From Flaviramulus sp. (GTDB lineage: Bacteria > Bacteroidota > Bacteroidia > Flavobacteriales > Flavobacteriaceae): 5,492 bases of DNA. Position numbers and translations under genes: made by a program. The DNA lies in assembly GCA_023255235.1 (NCBI GenBank), contig JALRJA010000351.1, forward strand, positions 1 to 5,492. The letters run 5' to 3'. Positions 1-5,492 of this stretch are shown piece after piece; within the stretch, counting starts at the first letter, position 1; each line of letters begins with the position of its first letter. Below the pieces are notes generated by a model, which saw only the letters and a program-made list of their open reading frames with translations, did not search any database and was not told where the DNA came from.

Positions 1-228
1 GTTTACCAGTGGGTCTTCTGGTCCAACAACAACCATGTCTATTTCTTGCTCAATAACCAGTTGTTTAATAGCTTCAAAGTTGTTAACTTCAATAGGTACG
101 TTTGTGGCTATATGAGCAGTTCCAGAGTTTCCGGGTGCTACAAATAATTTTTTACACTTAGGGCTTTGTGCTATTTTCCATGCAAAGGTATGCTCTCTCC
201 CTCCAGAACCAAGAATTAAAATAGTCAT
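1..228 (-). CDS. purD: Phosphoribosylamine--glycine ligase, N-terminal part (cut by window edge)
   Basis: PurD (GAR synthetase) joins glycine to 5-phosphoribosylamine using ATP, the second step of de novo purine synthesis, in the cytoplasm. The first 76 codons are present, reading leftward from the ATG complementary to 226-228; the rest lies beyond position 1. The translation begins MTILILGSGGREHTFAWK, which carries the family's N-terminal signature: a hydrophobic strand, then the glycine-rich GSGGREH turn. It continues with the equally typical VAPGNSGT (about residues 33-40) and VVVGPEDPLVN at the cut end, which match the N-terminal pre-ATP-grasp (Rossmann-like) domain. The ATP-grasp domain is not in the window. 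No Shine-Dalgarno sequence lies at normal spacing, as is usual in Bacteroidota. The gene is divergent from trhO, and a promoter is proposed at 311-342. Identification is firm from motifs; nothing can be said about intactness beyond the edge. Confidence 0.95.
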   Translation of the reverse strand, partial: MTILILGSGGREHTFAWKIAQSPKCKKLFVAPGNSGTAHIATNVPIEVNNFEAIKQLVIEQEIDMVVVGPEDPLVN

Positions 229-273
229 TGTGTGTGTTTTATAATTCCCTGTTTAAGAGAATAGCTGTTAATT

Positions 274-303
274 GTTTTAATGCTTCCTATTAAAACCTTT
301 TTT
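274..303. other. Perfect 8-bp stem-loop with T-tract on the plus-strand side
   Basis: GTTTTAAT (274-281) and ATTAAAAC (289-296) are perfect inverted repeats around a 7-nt loop, followed on the plus strand by C and six T (298-303). In plus orientation this has the shape of an AT-rich intrinsic terminator, although no gene upstream on that strand needs one. In minus orientation it would be a hairpin about 8-11 nt from the 5' end of the predicted purD mRNA, where such structures can protect a transcript. The structure is clear; its role is undecided. Confidence 0.5.
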
Positions 304-310
304 CAATTTG

Positions 311-342
311 CAAAAATAAAATTAATGCCTTTAATAGACCAA
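311..342 (-). promoter_or_regulatory. Candidate Bacteroidota-type promoter of purD
   Basis: Read on the minus strand, a TTG (complement of 340-342) is followed after 21 nt by TATTTTTG (complement of 311-318). This exactly matches the Bacteroidota -7 consensus TAnnTTTG, with a -33 TTG at accepted spacing. Transcription would start near 304-307, giving a purD leader of roughly 75-80 nt that begins with the stem-loop at 274-296. The match is seen in the sequence; promoter activity is inferred. Confidence 0.6.
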
Positions 343-389
343 TAATTTCTAGTTACTTTTACTTAAAACAGTGTCTTTTTTTAAATAAA

Positions 390-420
390 TTGACTTTCAG
401 TGTTTAAAATTGTATTTTTG
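390..420 (+). promoter_or_regulatory. Candidate Bacteroidota-type promoter of trhO
   Basis: TTGAC at 390-394 supplies the -33 TTG, and TATTTTTG at 413-420 is an exact TAnnTTTG -7 element; 20 nt separate TTG from the octamer. The start of transcription would fall near 424-427, leaving a leader of about 35-38 nt before the trhO ATG. The -7 octamer is identical to that of the divergent purD promoter. The sequence match is good; activity is inferred. Confidence 0.65.
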
Positions 421-461
421 AAGCTTAAAAATATGTCTTTAACCTTATAAATTAGTATAGC

Positions 462-1535
462 ATGCAACTGTACAATAAACTAAGCGCAAAAGAAAGAGCA
501 GATTTAATTGATAAAGCTGGAAAAAATCGATTAACCCTTTCTTTTTACCAATACGCTAAAATTACAAACCCACAAAGCTTTAGAGATCATTTATTTATTA
601 CCTGGAACGCTTTAGATGTTTTAGGTAGAATATATGTTGCTCATGAAGGTATTAATGGGCAGCTATCGCTTCCTGCCGATAAATTTGATGCCTTTAAAAA
701 ACACTTAGATACAATTGACTTTTTAAAAGGTATTCGCTTGAATATTGCCGTAGAACAACACAACAAGTCTTTTTTAAAATTGAAAGTAAAAGTGCGAGAT
801 AAAATCGTTGCAGATGGTTTGCATGATGATACTTTTGATGTGAGAAATAAAGGTATTCATGTAGGTGCTGAAAAGTTTAACCAACTTATAGAAGATGACA
901 AAACCATTTTGGTTGATATGCGTAATCACTATGAAAGCGAAATAGGGCATTTTAAAAATGCGGTTACACCAGATGTTGATACATTTAGAGAATCGCTAGA
1001 TATTATAGAAAACGATTTAAAAGATCACAAAGAAGATAAAAACTTGGTTATGTATTGCACAGGCGGTATTCGTTGTGAAAAAGCAAGTGCCTATTTTAAA
1101 CACAAAGGATTTAAAAATGTATATCAACTTGAAGGTGGTATTATTGAATACACCCGACAAATAAAAGAGAAAAACCTTGAAAATAAATTTTTAGGACAAA
1201 ATTTTGTGTTTGATGAAAGACGTGCCGAACGCATAAGTAATGATATTATAGCCAATTGTCACCAATGTGGCAACCCGTTTGATGTTCATACCAATTGTGC
1301 AAACGATGCGTGTCATTTATTATTTATACAATGTGATGCCTGTAAAAAAGAAATGAATAATTGTTGCTCAAACAACTGTAAAAATATACACGCATTGCCT
1401 TATGAAAAACAAAAAGCTTTAAGAAAAGGACAAGGTAATAGCAATGATATTTTTAAAAAAGGAAGAGCGGACCACTTACCCCATAAGAAAGATTTAAGGA
1501 ATATTTTTGATGTTTTAAAAACCAAACAAATTTAA
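462..1535 (+). CDS. trhO: Oxygen-dependent tRNA uridine(34) hydroxylase TrhO (rhodanese family, YceA)
   Basis: TrhO uses molecular oxygen to make 5-hydroxyuridine at the wobble position 34 of certain tRNAs, a precursor of xo5U-type modifications that widen codon reading. The 357-aa protein is close in length to E. coli YceA (350 aa). An N-terminal domain (about 1-115) carries the family signature HEGINGQ (61-67). A rhodanese domain (about 130-235) follows, with VDMRNHYE at 151-158 and the active-site loop YCTGGIRCEK at 198-207, where C199 is the catalytic-position cysteine. NFVFDERRAERIS (247-259) is another conserved TrhO block. A cysteine-rich tail (C266, C269, C279, C284, C291, C294, C301, C302, C306) looks like a metal-binding module and aligns by eye with the E. 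coli protein. The start is the first ATG after an in-frame stop at 453-455. The gene has its own promoter and appears monocistronic. It is intact, with all expected motifs. Confidence 0.95.
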   Translation: MQLYNKLSAKERADLIDKAGKNRLTLSFYQYAKITNPQSFRDHLFITWNALDVLGRIYVAHEGINGQLSLPADKFDAFKKHLDTIDFLKGIRLNIAVEQHNKSFLKLKVKVRDKIVADGLHDDTFDVRNKGIHVGAEKFNQLIEDDKTILVDMRNHYESEIGHFKNAVTPDVDTFRESLDIIENDLKDHKEDKNLVMYCTGGIRCEKASAYFKHKGFKNVYQLEGGIIEYTRQIKEKNLENKFLGQNFVFDERRAERISNDIIANCHQCGNPFDVHTNCANDACHLLFIQCDACKKEMNNCCSNNCKNIHALPYEKQKALRKGQGNSNDIFKKGRADHLPHKKDLRNIFDVLKTKQI

Positions 1536-1559
1536 AAAAGAGAATACATCTTGCTTTTT
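1535..1559 (+). terminator. Weak terminator-like hairpin after trhO
   Basis: Directly after the trhO stop, AAAAAG (1535-1540) pairs with CTTTTT (1554-1559). AGA (1541-1543) pairs with TCT (1549-1551), leaving a 2-nt bulge and a 5-nt loop. The right arm ends in five T. The stem is poor in GC, so thermodynamic support is modest, but position and A-tract/T-tract layout suit an intrinsic terminator ending the trhO transcript. Confidence 0.35.
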
Positions 1560-1585
1560 ATGTCGGTATAATAATCATATATTTA
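1551..1585 (+). promoter_or_regulatory. Weak promoter candidate for the ricT-gldH-mrcA run
   Basis: TTG at 1551-1553 lies 24 nt before TATATTTA (1578-1585), which misses the TAnnTTTG consensus only at the last base. The spacing is slightly long, and the TTG also falls in the proposed trhO terminator. If used, it would start transcription near 1590 and place both downstream hairpins in a leader of about 120 nt. This is the best candidate I see in the gap but it is weak; read-through from trhO is an alternative. Confidence 0.22.
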
Positions 1586-1588
1586 CAG

Positions 1589-1641
1589 CGACAAGTGGTT
1601 ATTAAACCACGTTGTTGTTATCATTTCTACCAAAGTAGAAA
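1589..1641 (+). other. Two tandem stem-loops upstream of ricT
   Basis: Hairpin A has GTGGTT (1595-1600) pairing with AACCAC (1605-1610) around an ATTA loop. It extends outward as CGACAA (1589-1594) with TTGTTG (1612-1617), including one G-T pair and a bulged G at 1611, for 12 pairs in all. Hairpin B has TTTCTAC (1624-1630) pairing perfectly with GTAGAAA (1635-1641) around a CAAA tetraloop. Neither is followed by a T-tract, so they do not look like terminators. They match no riboswitch class that I recognise. They could be a structured leader or an RNA-processing site; no further feature is seen in 1642-1708. Confidence 0.45.
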
Positions 1642-1708
1642 ACAAAATTATTTACAAACTATCTTCCAGTAAAATTATGTTTTATTTGGAATCTATATAC
1701 AAAAAATT

Positions 1709-2893
1709 ATGGCTTGTGCAAGTTGCTCAACTAAAGAAGGCTCACCAAAAGGCTGCAAAAACAACGGAACATGTGGTACAGATAGTTGCAACAAACTAAC
1801 CGTTTTTGACTGGTTATCTAATATGGCTTTGCCCTCTGGTGAAACCCCTTTTAATTGGGTTGAAGTGCGTTATAAAAATGGAAGAAAAGAATATTACCAC
1901 AACTCCGATAACGTAACACTAAGTATTGGTGATACCGTAGCTACACAAGCTCAATCAGGGCATGATATTGGTATGGTTACCCTTACAGGAGAATTAGTAC
2001 GTATTCAAATGAAACGTAAAAAAATTCCCGAAAACATTGAAGATTCCTTAAAAATTTACCGAAAAGCCAATCAAAAAGATATAGATGTTTGGATAGAAGC
2101 ACGTGATAAAGAAGAGCCTATGAAAGTAAAAGCCCGTCAATTTGCTATTGATTTAAGGCTTCAAATGAAAATTTCTGATATCGAGTTTCAAGGCGATGCC
2201 AGTAAAGCAACTTTTTATTACACTGCCGAAGAACGGGTAGATTTTAGAGAACTCATAAAAGTTTTTGCACGCGAATTTAGAACCCGTATTGAAATGAAGC
2301 AAGTTGGGTTTAGACAAGAAGCAGCAAGACTTGGCGGTATAGGATCCTGTGGTCGCGAGTTGTGTTGCTCTACTTGGTTAACAGATTACCGTTCAGTAAG
2401 TACCTCGGCGGCACGATACCAACAACTCTCTTTAAACCCTCAAAAACTTGCAGGACAATGTGGCAAACTAAAATGTTGCTTAAATTATGAACTTGACACC
2501 TACTTAGATGCTTTAAAAAGTTTCCCGAAAACAGAAATCAAACTTCAAACCGAAAAAGGAACGGCTATATGCCAAAAAACAGATATCTTTAAAGGGCATC
2601 TATGGTATGCCTATGAAGGCGAATGGATGAATTGGCACAAAATAACAACAGAACAAGCCAATGAAATTATTGAACTAAATAAAAAAAATAAAAAAATAAT
2701 CAGCCTTGAAGAATATGCTTTAAAAGTAACTGAAGATACTAAAGCCGAATTTGAAAACGTTGTAGGTCAAGATAGCTTAACGCGTTTTGATAATCCAAAA
2801 CGACACAATAAACGTAAAAACAATAAGAATCGAAACAATAGAAACAAAAACAATAAAAGAAAACCTCAAAAAACCAATAATGACACGAAGTAA
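1709..2893 (+). CDS. ricT: RicT-like PSP1-domain protein (YaaT family) with cysteine-rich N-terminus
   Basis: This is the Bacteroidota form of the PSP1/YaaT family. In Bacillus subtilis RicT forms the Fe-S-containing RicA-RicF-RicT (Y) complex that steers RNase Y-dependent mRNA maturation; the partner and role in Bacteroidota are not settled. The 394-aa protein has a cysteine-rich N-terminus (C3, C6, C16, C22, C27), then the PSP1 core. That core ends in the diagnostic pair GSCGRELCC (212-220) and CGKLKCCLNYE (251-261), the cysteines that ligate Fe-S clusters in the Bacillus protein. A very basic Asn/Lys/Arg-rich tail, probably disordered, spans about 363-394 and could contact RNA. The frame is open from 1673 but has no earlier ATG, and this start keeps the N-terminal cysteines. 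It appears to be the first gene of a run with gldH and mrcA; its last 14 nt overlap gldH. Family assignment is secure; the molecular role here is by analogy. Confidence 0.9.
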   Translation: MACASCSTKEGSPKGCKNNGTCGTDSCNKLTVFDWLSNMALPSGETPFNWVEVRYKNGRKEYYHNSDNVTLSIGDTVATQAQSGHDIGMVTLTGELVRIQMKRKKIPENIEDSLKIYRKANQKDIDVWIEARDKEEPMKVKARQFAIDLRLQMKISDIEFQGDASKATFYYTAEERVDFRELIKVFAREFRTRIEMKQVGFRQEAARLGGIGSCGRELCCSTWLTDYRSVSTSAARYQQLSLNPQKLAGQCGKLKCCLNYELDTYLDALKSFPKTEIKLQTEKGTAICQKTDIFKGHLWYAYEGEWMNWHKITTEQANEIIELNKKNKKIISLEEYALKVTEDTKAEFENVVGQDSLTRFDNPKRHNKRKNNKNRNNRNKNNKRKPQKTNNDTK

Positions 2894-3386
2894 TATTTTC
2901 TTATTTCTGTTTGTTTGTTCTTCAATAAGTATAATTTCTTGTGATTCAAACCGTATTTACGACAGCTATAAATCTGTACCTAATAAATGGCATCAAGATT
3001 CTGTTATAAGTTTTAAAGTAAATCCGCCAGATTCTATAAAAACATACAATTTGTTTATTAATTTAAGAAATACCAACGCATACAAGTACAGCAACTTGTT
3101 TTTAATAACCCAAATGATTTACCCACATGGGAAAACCATAACAGACACATTAGAATATAAAATGGCAGACCCAAGCGGAAAATTTTTAGGCAACGGTTAC
3201 ACCAATATCAAAGAAAATAAATTGTGGTATAAAGGGCATGACAACAAATTTATATTTAACGAAACAGGAACATATACCATTCACATACAACATGCCATGA
3301 GAGAACGTGAAAAAATAAACGGTATTGTAGAATTAGAAGGCATTACAGATATTGGTTTTAGAATAGAAAACACCCATTACAACTAA
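2880..3386 (+). CDS. gldH: Gliding motility lipoprotein GldH
   Basis: GldH is a cell-envelope lipoprotein required for gliding in Flavobacterium johnsoniae. It is one of the Gld proteins associated with the gliding/type IX secretion machinery, with no known enzymatic activity. The 168-aa product starts MTRSN with a hydrophobic signal segment (about 6-19) and lipobox I-I-S-C, so C21 should be lipidated after signal peptidase II cleavage. The mature part shows blocks I recall from the family: FINLRN, YSNLFLI, DTLEYKMADPSGKFLG, a HAMRE segment, and GITDIGFRIEN near the end. The frame is open further upstream, to an ATG at 2787, but that start would put 31 charged residues before the signal peptide and lie inside ricT. 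The ATG at 2880 gives a proper lipoprotein signal. It overlaps the ricT end by 14 nt, suggesting translational coupling, and mrcA follows 34 nt later. The gene alone does not prove that the organism glides. Confidence 0.92.
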   Translation: MTRSNIFLFLFVCSSISIISCDSNRIYDSYKSVPNKWHQDSVISFKVNPPDSIKTYNLFINLRNTNAYKYSNLFLITQMIYPHGKTITDTLEYKMADPSGKFLGNGYTNIKENKLWYKGHDNKFIFNETGTYTIHIQHAMREREKINGIVELEGITDIGFRIENTHYN

Positions 3387-3420
3387 ATTATTAAACAACA
3401 CAAGCTATATGTAATACGTT

Positions 3421-5492
3421 ATGGCAAAAATTAAAAAAGATAAAAAAAACGCAACAAATTTTTCAAACCATATTCGTTGGTTTTGGATTCTATTTTTAGG
3501 AGGCTTAACAACCCTTTTATTTGTTTTTTTATTAGCATCTTGGGGTGCTTTTGGTGAAATGCCAGACCATACTGTTCTTGAAAACCCAAAAACAAATCTA
3601 GCAACCGAAATAATTTCTTCTGACGGAAAAACATTAGGTAAATTTTACTTTAATGATAACAGAACCCCTGTGAGTTATGATGAATTACCCAAGCACTTAG
3701 TAAATGCCCTTATTGCTACCGAAGATGTTCGTTTTCAAAACCATTCGGGTATAGATGCCCGAGGAACTTTACGAGCCCTTTTTAAATTAGGACGAGGTGG
3801 TGGTGCAAGTACTATCTCTCAACAATTAGCAAAACAATTATTTCATGGCGAAGGCTCTTCAAATATTGTTGAACGAGTGCTTCAAAAAGCCAAAGAATGG
3901 ATTATTGCAATACGCCTTGAACGCCAATATACCAAAGAAGAAATTATAGCACAATATTTCAATATTTACGATTTTGGAAATAATGCCGATGGCATACGAA
4001 GTGCTTCAAGAATTTATTTCAATAAAGAACCAAAAGAGTTAAGCATTAAAGAATCTGCCTTACTTGTAGGCATGTTTAAAAACTCATCGCTGTATAACCC
4101 AAGACGAAACCCTGAAGGAGTAAAAAACAGACGCAACGTTGTTTTGTCACAAATGCACAAATATGACTTTATTAATGCTCAACTAAAAGACTCACTGCAA
4201 AACACTAAATTAGATATAAACTATTCGCCAGAATCTCACAACGAAGGAATTGCCACATATTTTAGAGAATACCTGAGAGAATTTATGAAACAGTGGATTA
4301 ATAACAACCCCAAACCAGATGGCACAAAATGGAATCTCTATAACGATGGCCTAAAAATTTACACTACTATTGATTCGCGCATGCAAAAATATGCCGAAGA
4401 AGCTGTAGAAAAACACATGCCAAGACTTCAAGCTGCTTTTTTTAAACAAAATACGCCACAAAGAAACCCAACAGCTCCTTTTTTAGAATTAGACCAAAAT
4501 GAAATTAAAGAACTTTTAAATAAGTCTATGAAACAATCAGAACGCTGGAGACACATGAAATATGATCTAAAAAAAACAGATGAAGAAATTATAGAATCCT
4601 TTCAAAAACCAACACAAATGAGTGTTTTTGTATGGGATAAAGGAAAAGCATCTGAAGTAGATACCATCATGAAACCATTAGACTCCATGCGATATTATAA
4701 GTCTTTTTTACGTACAGGCATGATGTCTATGGATCCCATAACAGGGCATGTTAAAGCATGGGTTGGCGGTATGAATTATAGACATTTTAAATATGACATG
4801 GTTAAACAAGGAAAACGTCAAATTGGGTCAACTTTTAAACCTTTTGTTTATACAGCAGCTATAGATCAATTACATTTTTCACCCTGTGATGAATTTCCTG
4901 ATACACCATATTGCATTGAAGCTGGCAAATATGGAAACCCTGAAGAATGGTGCCCTAAAAATTCGGGTGGTGATTATGGTGGACAAAGAACTTTAAAAAA
5001 TGCTCTAGCAAACTCGGTTAATACCATTACTGCCAGGTTAATTGATAGAGTAGGTCCACAAATGGTTGTAGATTTAGCAAAAAAACTGGGTATAGAATCT
5101 CAAATGCTTCCTGTTCCTTCAATAGCTCTAGGAACACCCGATATTAGCGTTTATGAAATGGTAGGTGCCTATGCCACTTTTGCAAACCAAGGCGTTTACA
5201 CCAAACCCGTAATGATAACCAATATTGAAGACAAAAACGGAACTATTTTATACCAATTTAAACCAGAAACCAGAGATGTTATTAGTGAAGAAACAGCCTA
5301 TGTAAGTGTAAAACTAATGGAAGGTGTAACACAAAGTGGCTCTGGTATTAGATTAAGAGGTAAAGGTGCCGATTCATACAGAGCAGATTACAGAGAAATT
5401 ATAACAGGCTACCCTTATGAGTTTACAAACCCTATTGCTGGTAAAACCGGAACCACACAAAACCAAAGCGATGGCTGGTTTATGGGTATGGT
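3421..5492 (+). CDS. mrcA: Class A penicillin-binding protein 1A, bifunctional peptidoglycan synthase (3' end outside window)
   Basis: This enzyme polymerises lipid II into glycan strands (GT51 domain) and cross-links them (transpeptidase domain) on the periplasmic face of the inner membrane. The window has 690 codons and no stop. A lysine-rich cytoplasmic N-terminus (1-19) precedes a membrane anchor (about 20-44). GT51 motifs follow: ATEDVRFQNHSG with catalytic E101, GGGASTISQQLAKQLF (126-141), KAKEWIIAIRLE (156-167, E159 the likely second acidic residue), and YFNIYDFGNNADGI (179-192). The linker includes TTIDSR (315-320) and a charged helical stretch (about 330-405). The transpeptidase has STFK at 470-473 (nucleophile S470), SVN at 532-534 and KTGT at 675-678, so all three penicillin-binding motifs are intact. 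The start is the first ATG after an in-frame stop at 3412-3414; no Shine-Dalgarno is evident. Compared with related proteins, perhaps 70-100 residues are missing. It is likely cotranscribed with ricT and gldH. Confidence 0.95.
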   Translation, partial: MAKIKKDKKNATNFSNHIRWFWILFLGGLTTLLFVFLLASWGAFGEMPDHTVLENPKTNLATEIISSDGKTLGKFYFNDNRTPVSYDELPKHLVNALIATEDVRFQNHSGIDARGTLRALFKLGRGGGASTISQQLAKQLFHGEGSSNIVERVLQKAKEWIIAIRLERQYTKEEIIAQYFNIYDFGNNADGIRSASRIYFNKEPKELSIKESALLVGMFKNSSLYNPRRNPEGVKNRRNVVLSQMHKYDFINAQLKDSLQNTKLDINYSPESHNEGIATYFREYLREFMKQWINNNPKPDGTKWNLYNDGLKIYTTIDSRMQKYAEEAVEKHMPRLQAAFFKQNTPQRNPTAPFLELDQNEIKELLNKSMKQSERWRHMKYDLKKTDEEIIESFQKPTQMSVFVWDKGKASEVDTIMKPLDSMRYYKSFLRTGMMSMDPITGHVKAWVGGMNYRHFKYDMVKQGKRQIGSTFKPFVYTAAIDQLHFSPCDEFPDTPYCIEAGKYGNPEEWCPKNSGGDYGGQRTLKNALANSVNTITARLIDRVGPQMVVDLAKKLGIESQMLPVPSIALGTPDISVYEMVGAYATFANQGVYTKPVMITNIEDKNGTILYQFKPETRDVISEETAYVSVKLMEGVTQSGSGIRLRGKGADSYRADYREIITGYPYEFTNPIAGKTGTTQNQSDGWFMGM

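Noticed and set aside
229..305. Purine riboswitch in the purD leader
   Set aside because: Apart from the simple 8-bp hairpin I find no three-way junction or conserved purine-aptamer loop sequences.
369..403. CAGTGT repeated at 369-374 and 398-403 around the trhO promoter
   Set aside because: A 6-bp direct repeat in AT-rich DNA is expected by chance; the flanks do not extend the match, so it is not called an operator.
1681..1688. TTTATTTG as a -7 element just before ricT
   Set aside because: It mismatches TAnnTTTG at the second base, has no TTG at the right distance upstream, and would leave only about 14 nt of leader.
2787..2879. Longer gldH start 31 codons upstream
   Set aside because: It would place a charged Lys/Thr/Ile segment before the lipoprotein signal peptide and overlap ricT by more than 100 nt; the ATG at 2880 gives a standard lipobox at residue 21.
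3431..3634. Minus-strand open frame of 67 codons
   Set aside because: It lies wholly antisense inside the PBP1A N-terminus, has no recognisable motif or promoter, and its Leu/Phe-rich composition is what the reverse of Lys-rich and membrane-anchor codons gives.
1..5492. Mobile element, CRISPR, phage or defence system
   Set aside because: No transposase, integrase, terminal repeats, spaced repeats, nuclease or toxin-antitoxin genes are visible; all five genes are standard core genes of Bacteroidota.

Overview
The window is AT-rich chromosomal DNA that looks like Bacteroidota, most likely family Flavobacteriaceae. Three things point there: a gliding-motility lipoprotein gene (gldH), two promoters of the TTG/TAnnTTTG type used by the Bacteroidota housekeeping sigma factor, and gene starts without Shine-Dalgarno sequences. 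It holds five protein-coding genes, two of them cut by the window edges. I see no tRNA, rRNA, mobile element, CRISPR array or phage gene.

Layout: positions 1-228 hold the 5' end of purD on the minus strand (purine biosynthesis). Positions 229-461 are a divergent intergenic region with a good promoter in each direction, both carrying the same -7 octamer TATTTTTG, plus a perfect 8-bp stem-loop. Positions 462-1535 hold trhO on the plus strand, a rhodanese-fold tRNA uridine-34 hydroxylase, followed by a weak terminator-like hairpin. The 173-bp gap at 1536-1708 contains two further tandem hairpins and only a poor promoter candidate.

From 1709 to the right edge there is a tightly packed plus-strand gene run. 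It contains ricT (PSP1-domain protein with a Bacteroidota-style cysteine-rich N-terminus), gldH (outer-envelope lipoprotein whose start overlaps the end of ricT by 14 nt), and, 34 nt further on, a class A penicillin-binding protein (PBP1A, mrcA). The PBP1A gene runs off the window after 690 codons, just past its KTG motif. The spacing suggests one operon that joins an RNA-processing/Fe-S regulator, a gliding/envelope lipoprotein and a peptidoglycan synthase. That the three share a function is inference.

I found no convincing undescribed system. The points most worth a second look are the N-terminal cysteine cluster of RicT, the ricT-gldH overlap and linkage to PBP1A, and the structured leader upstream of ricT.
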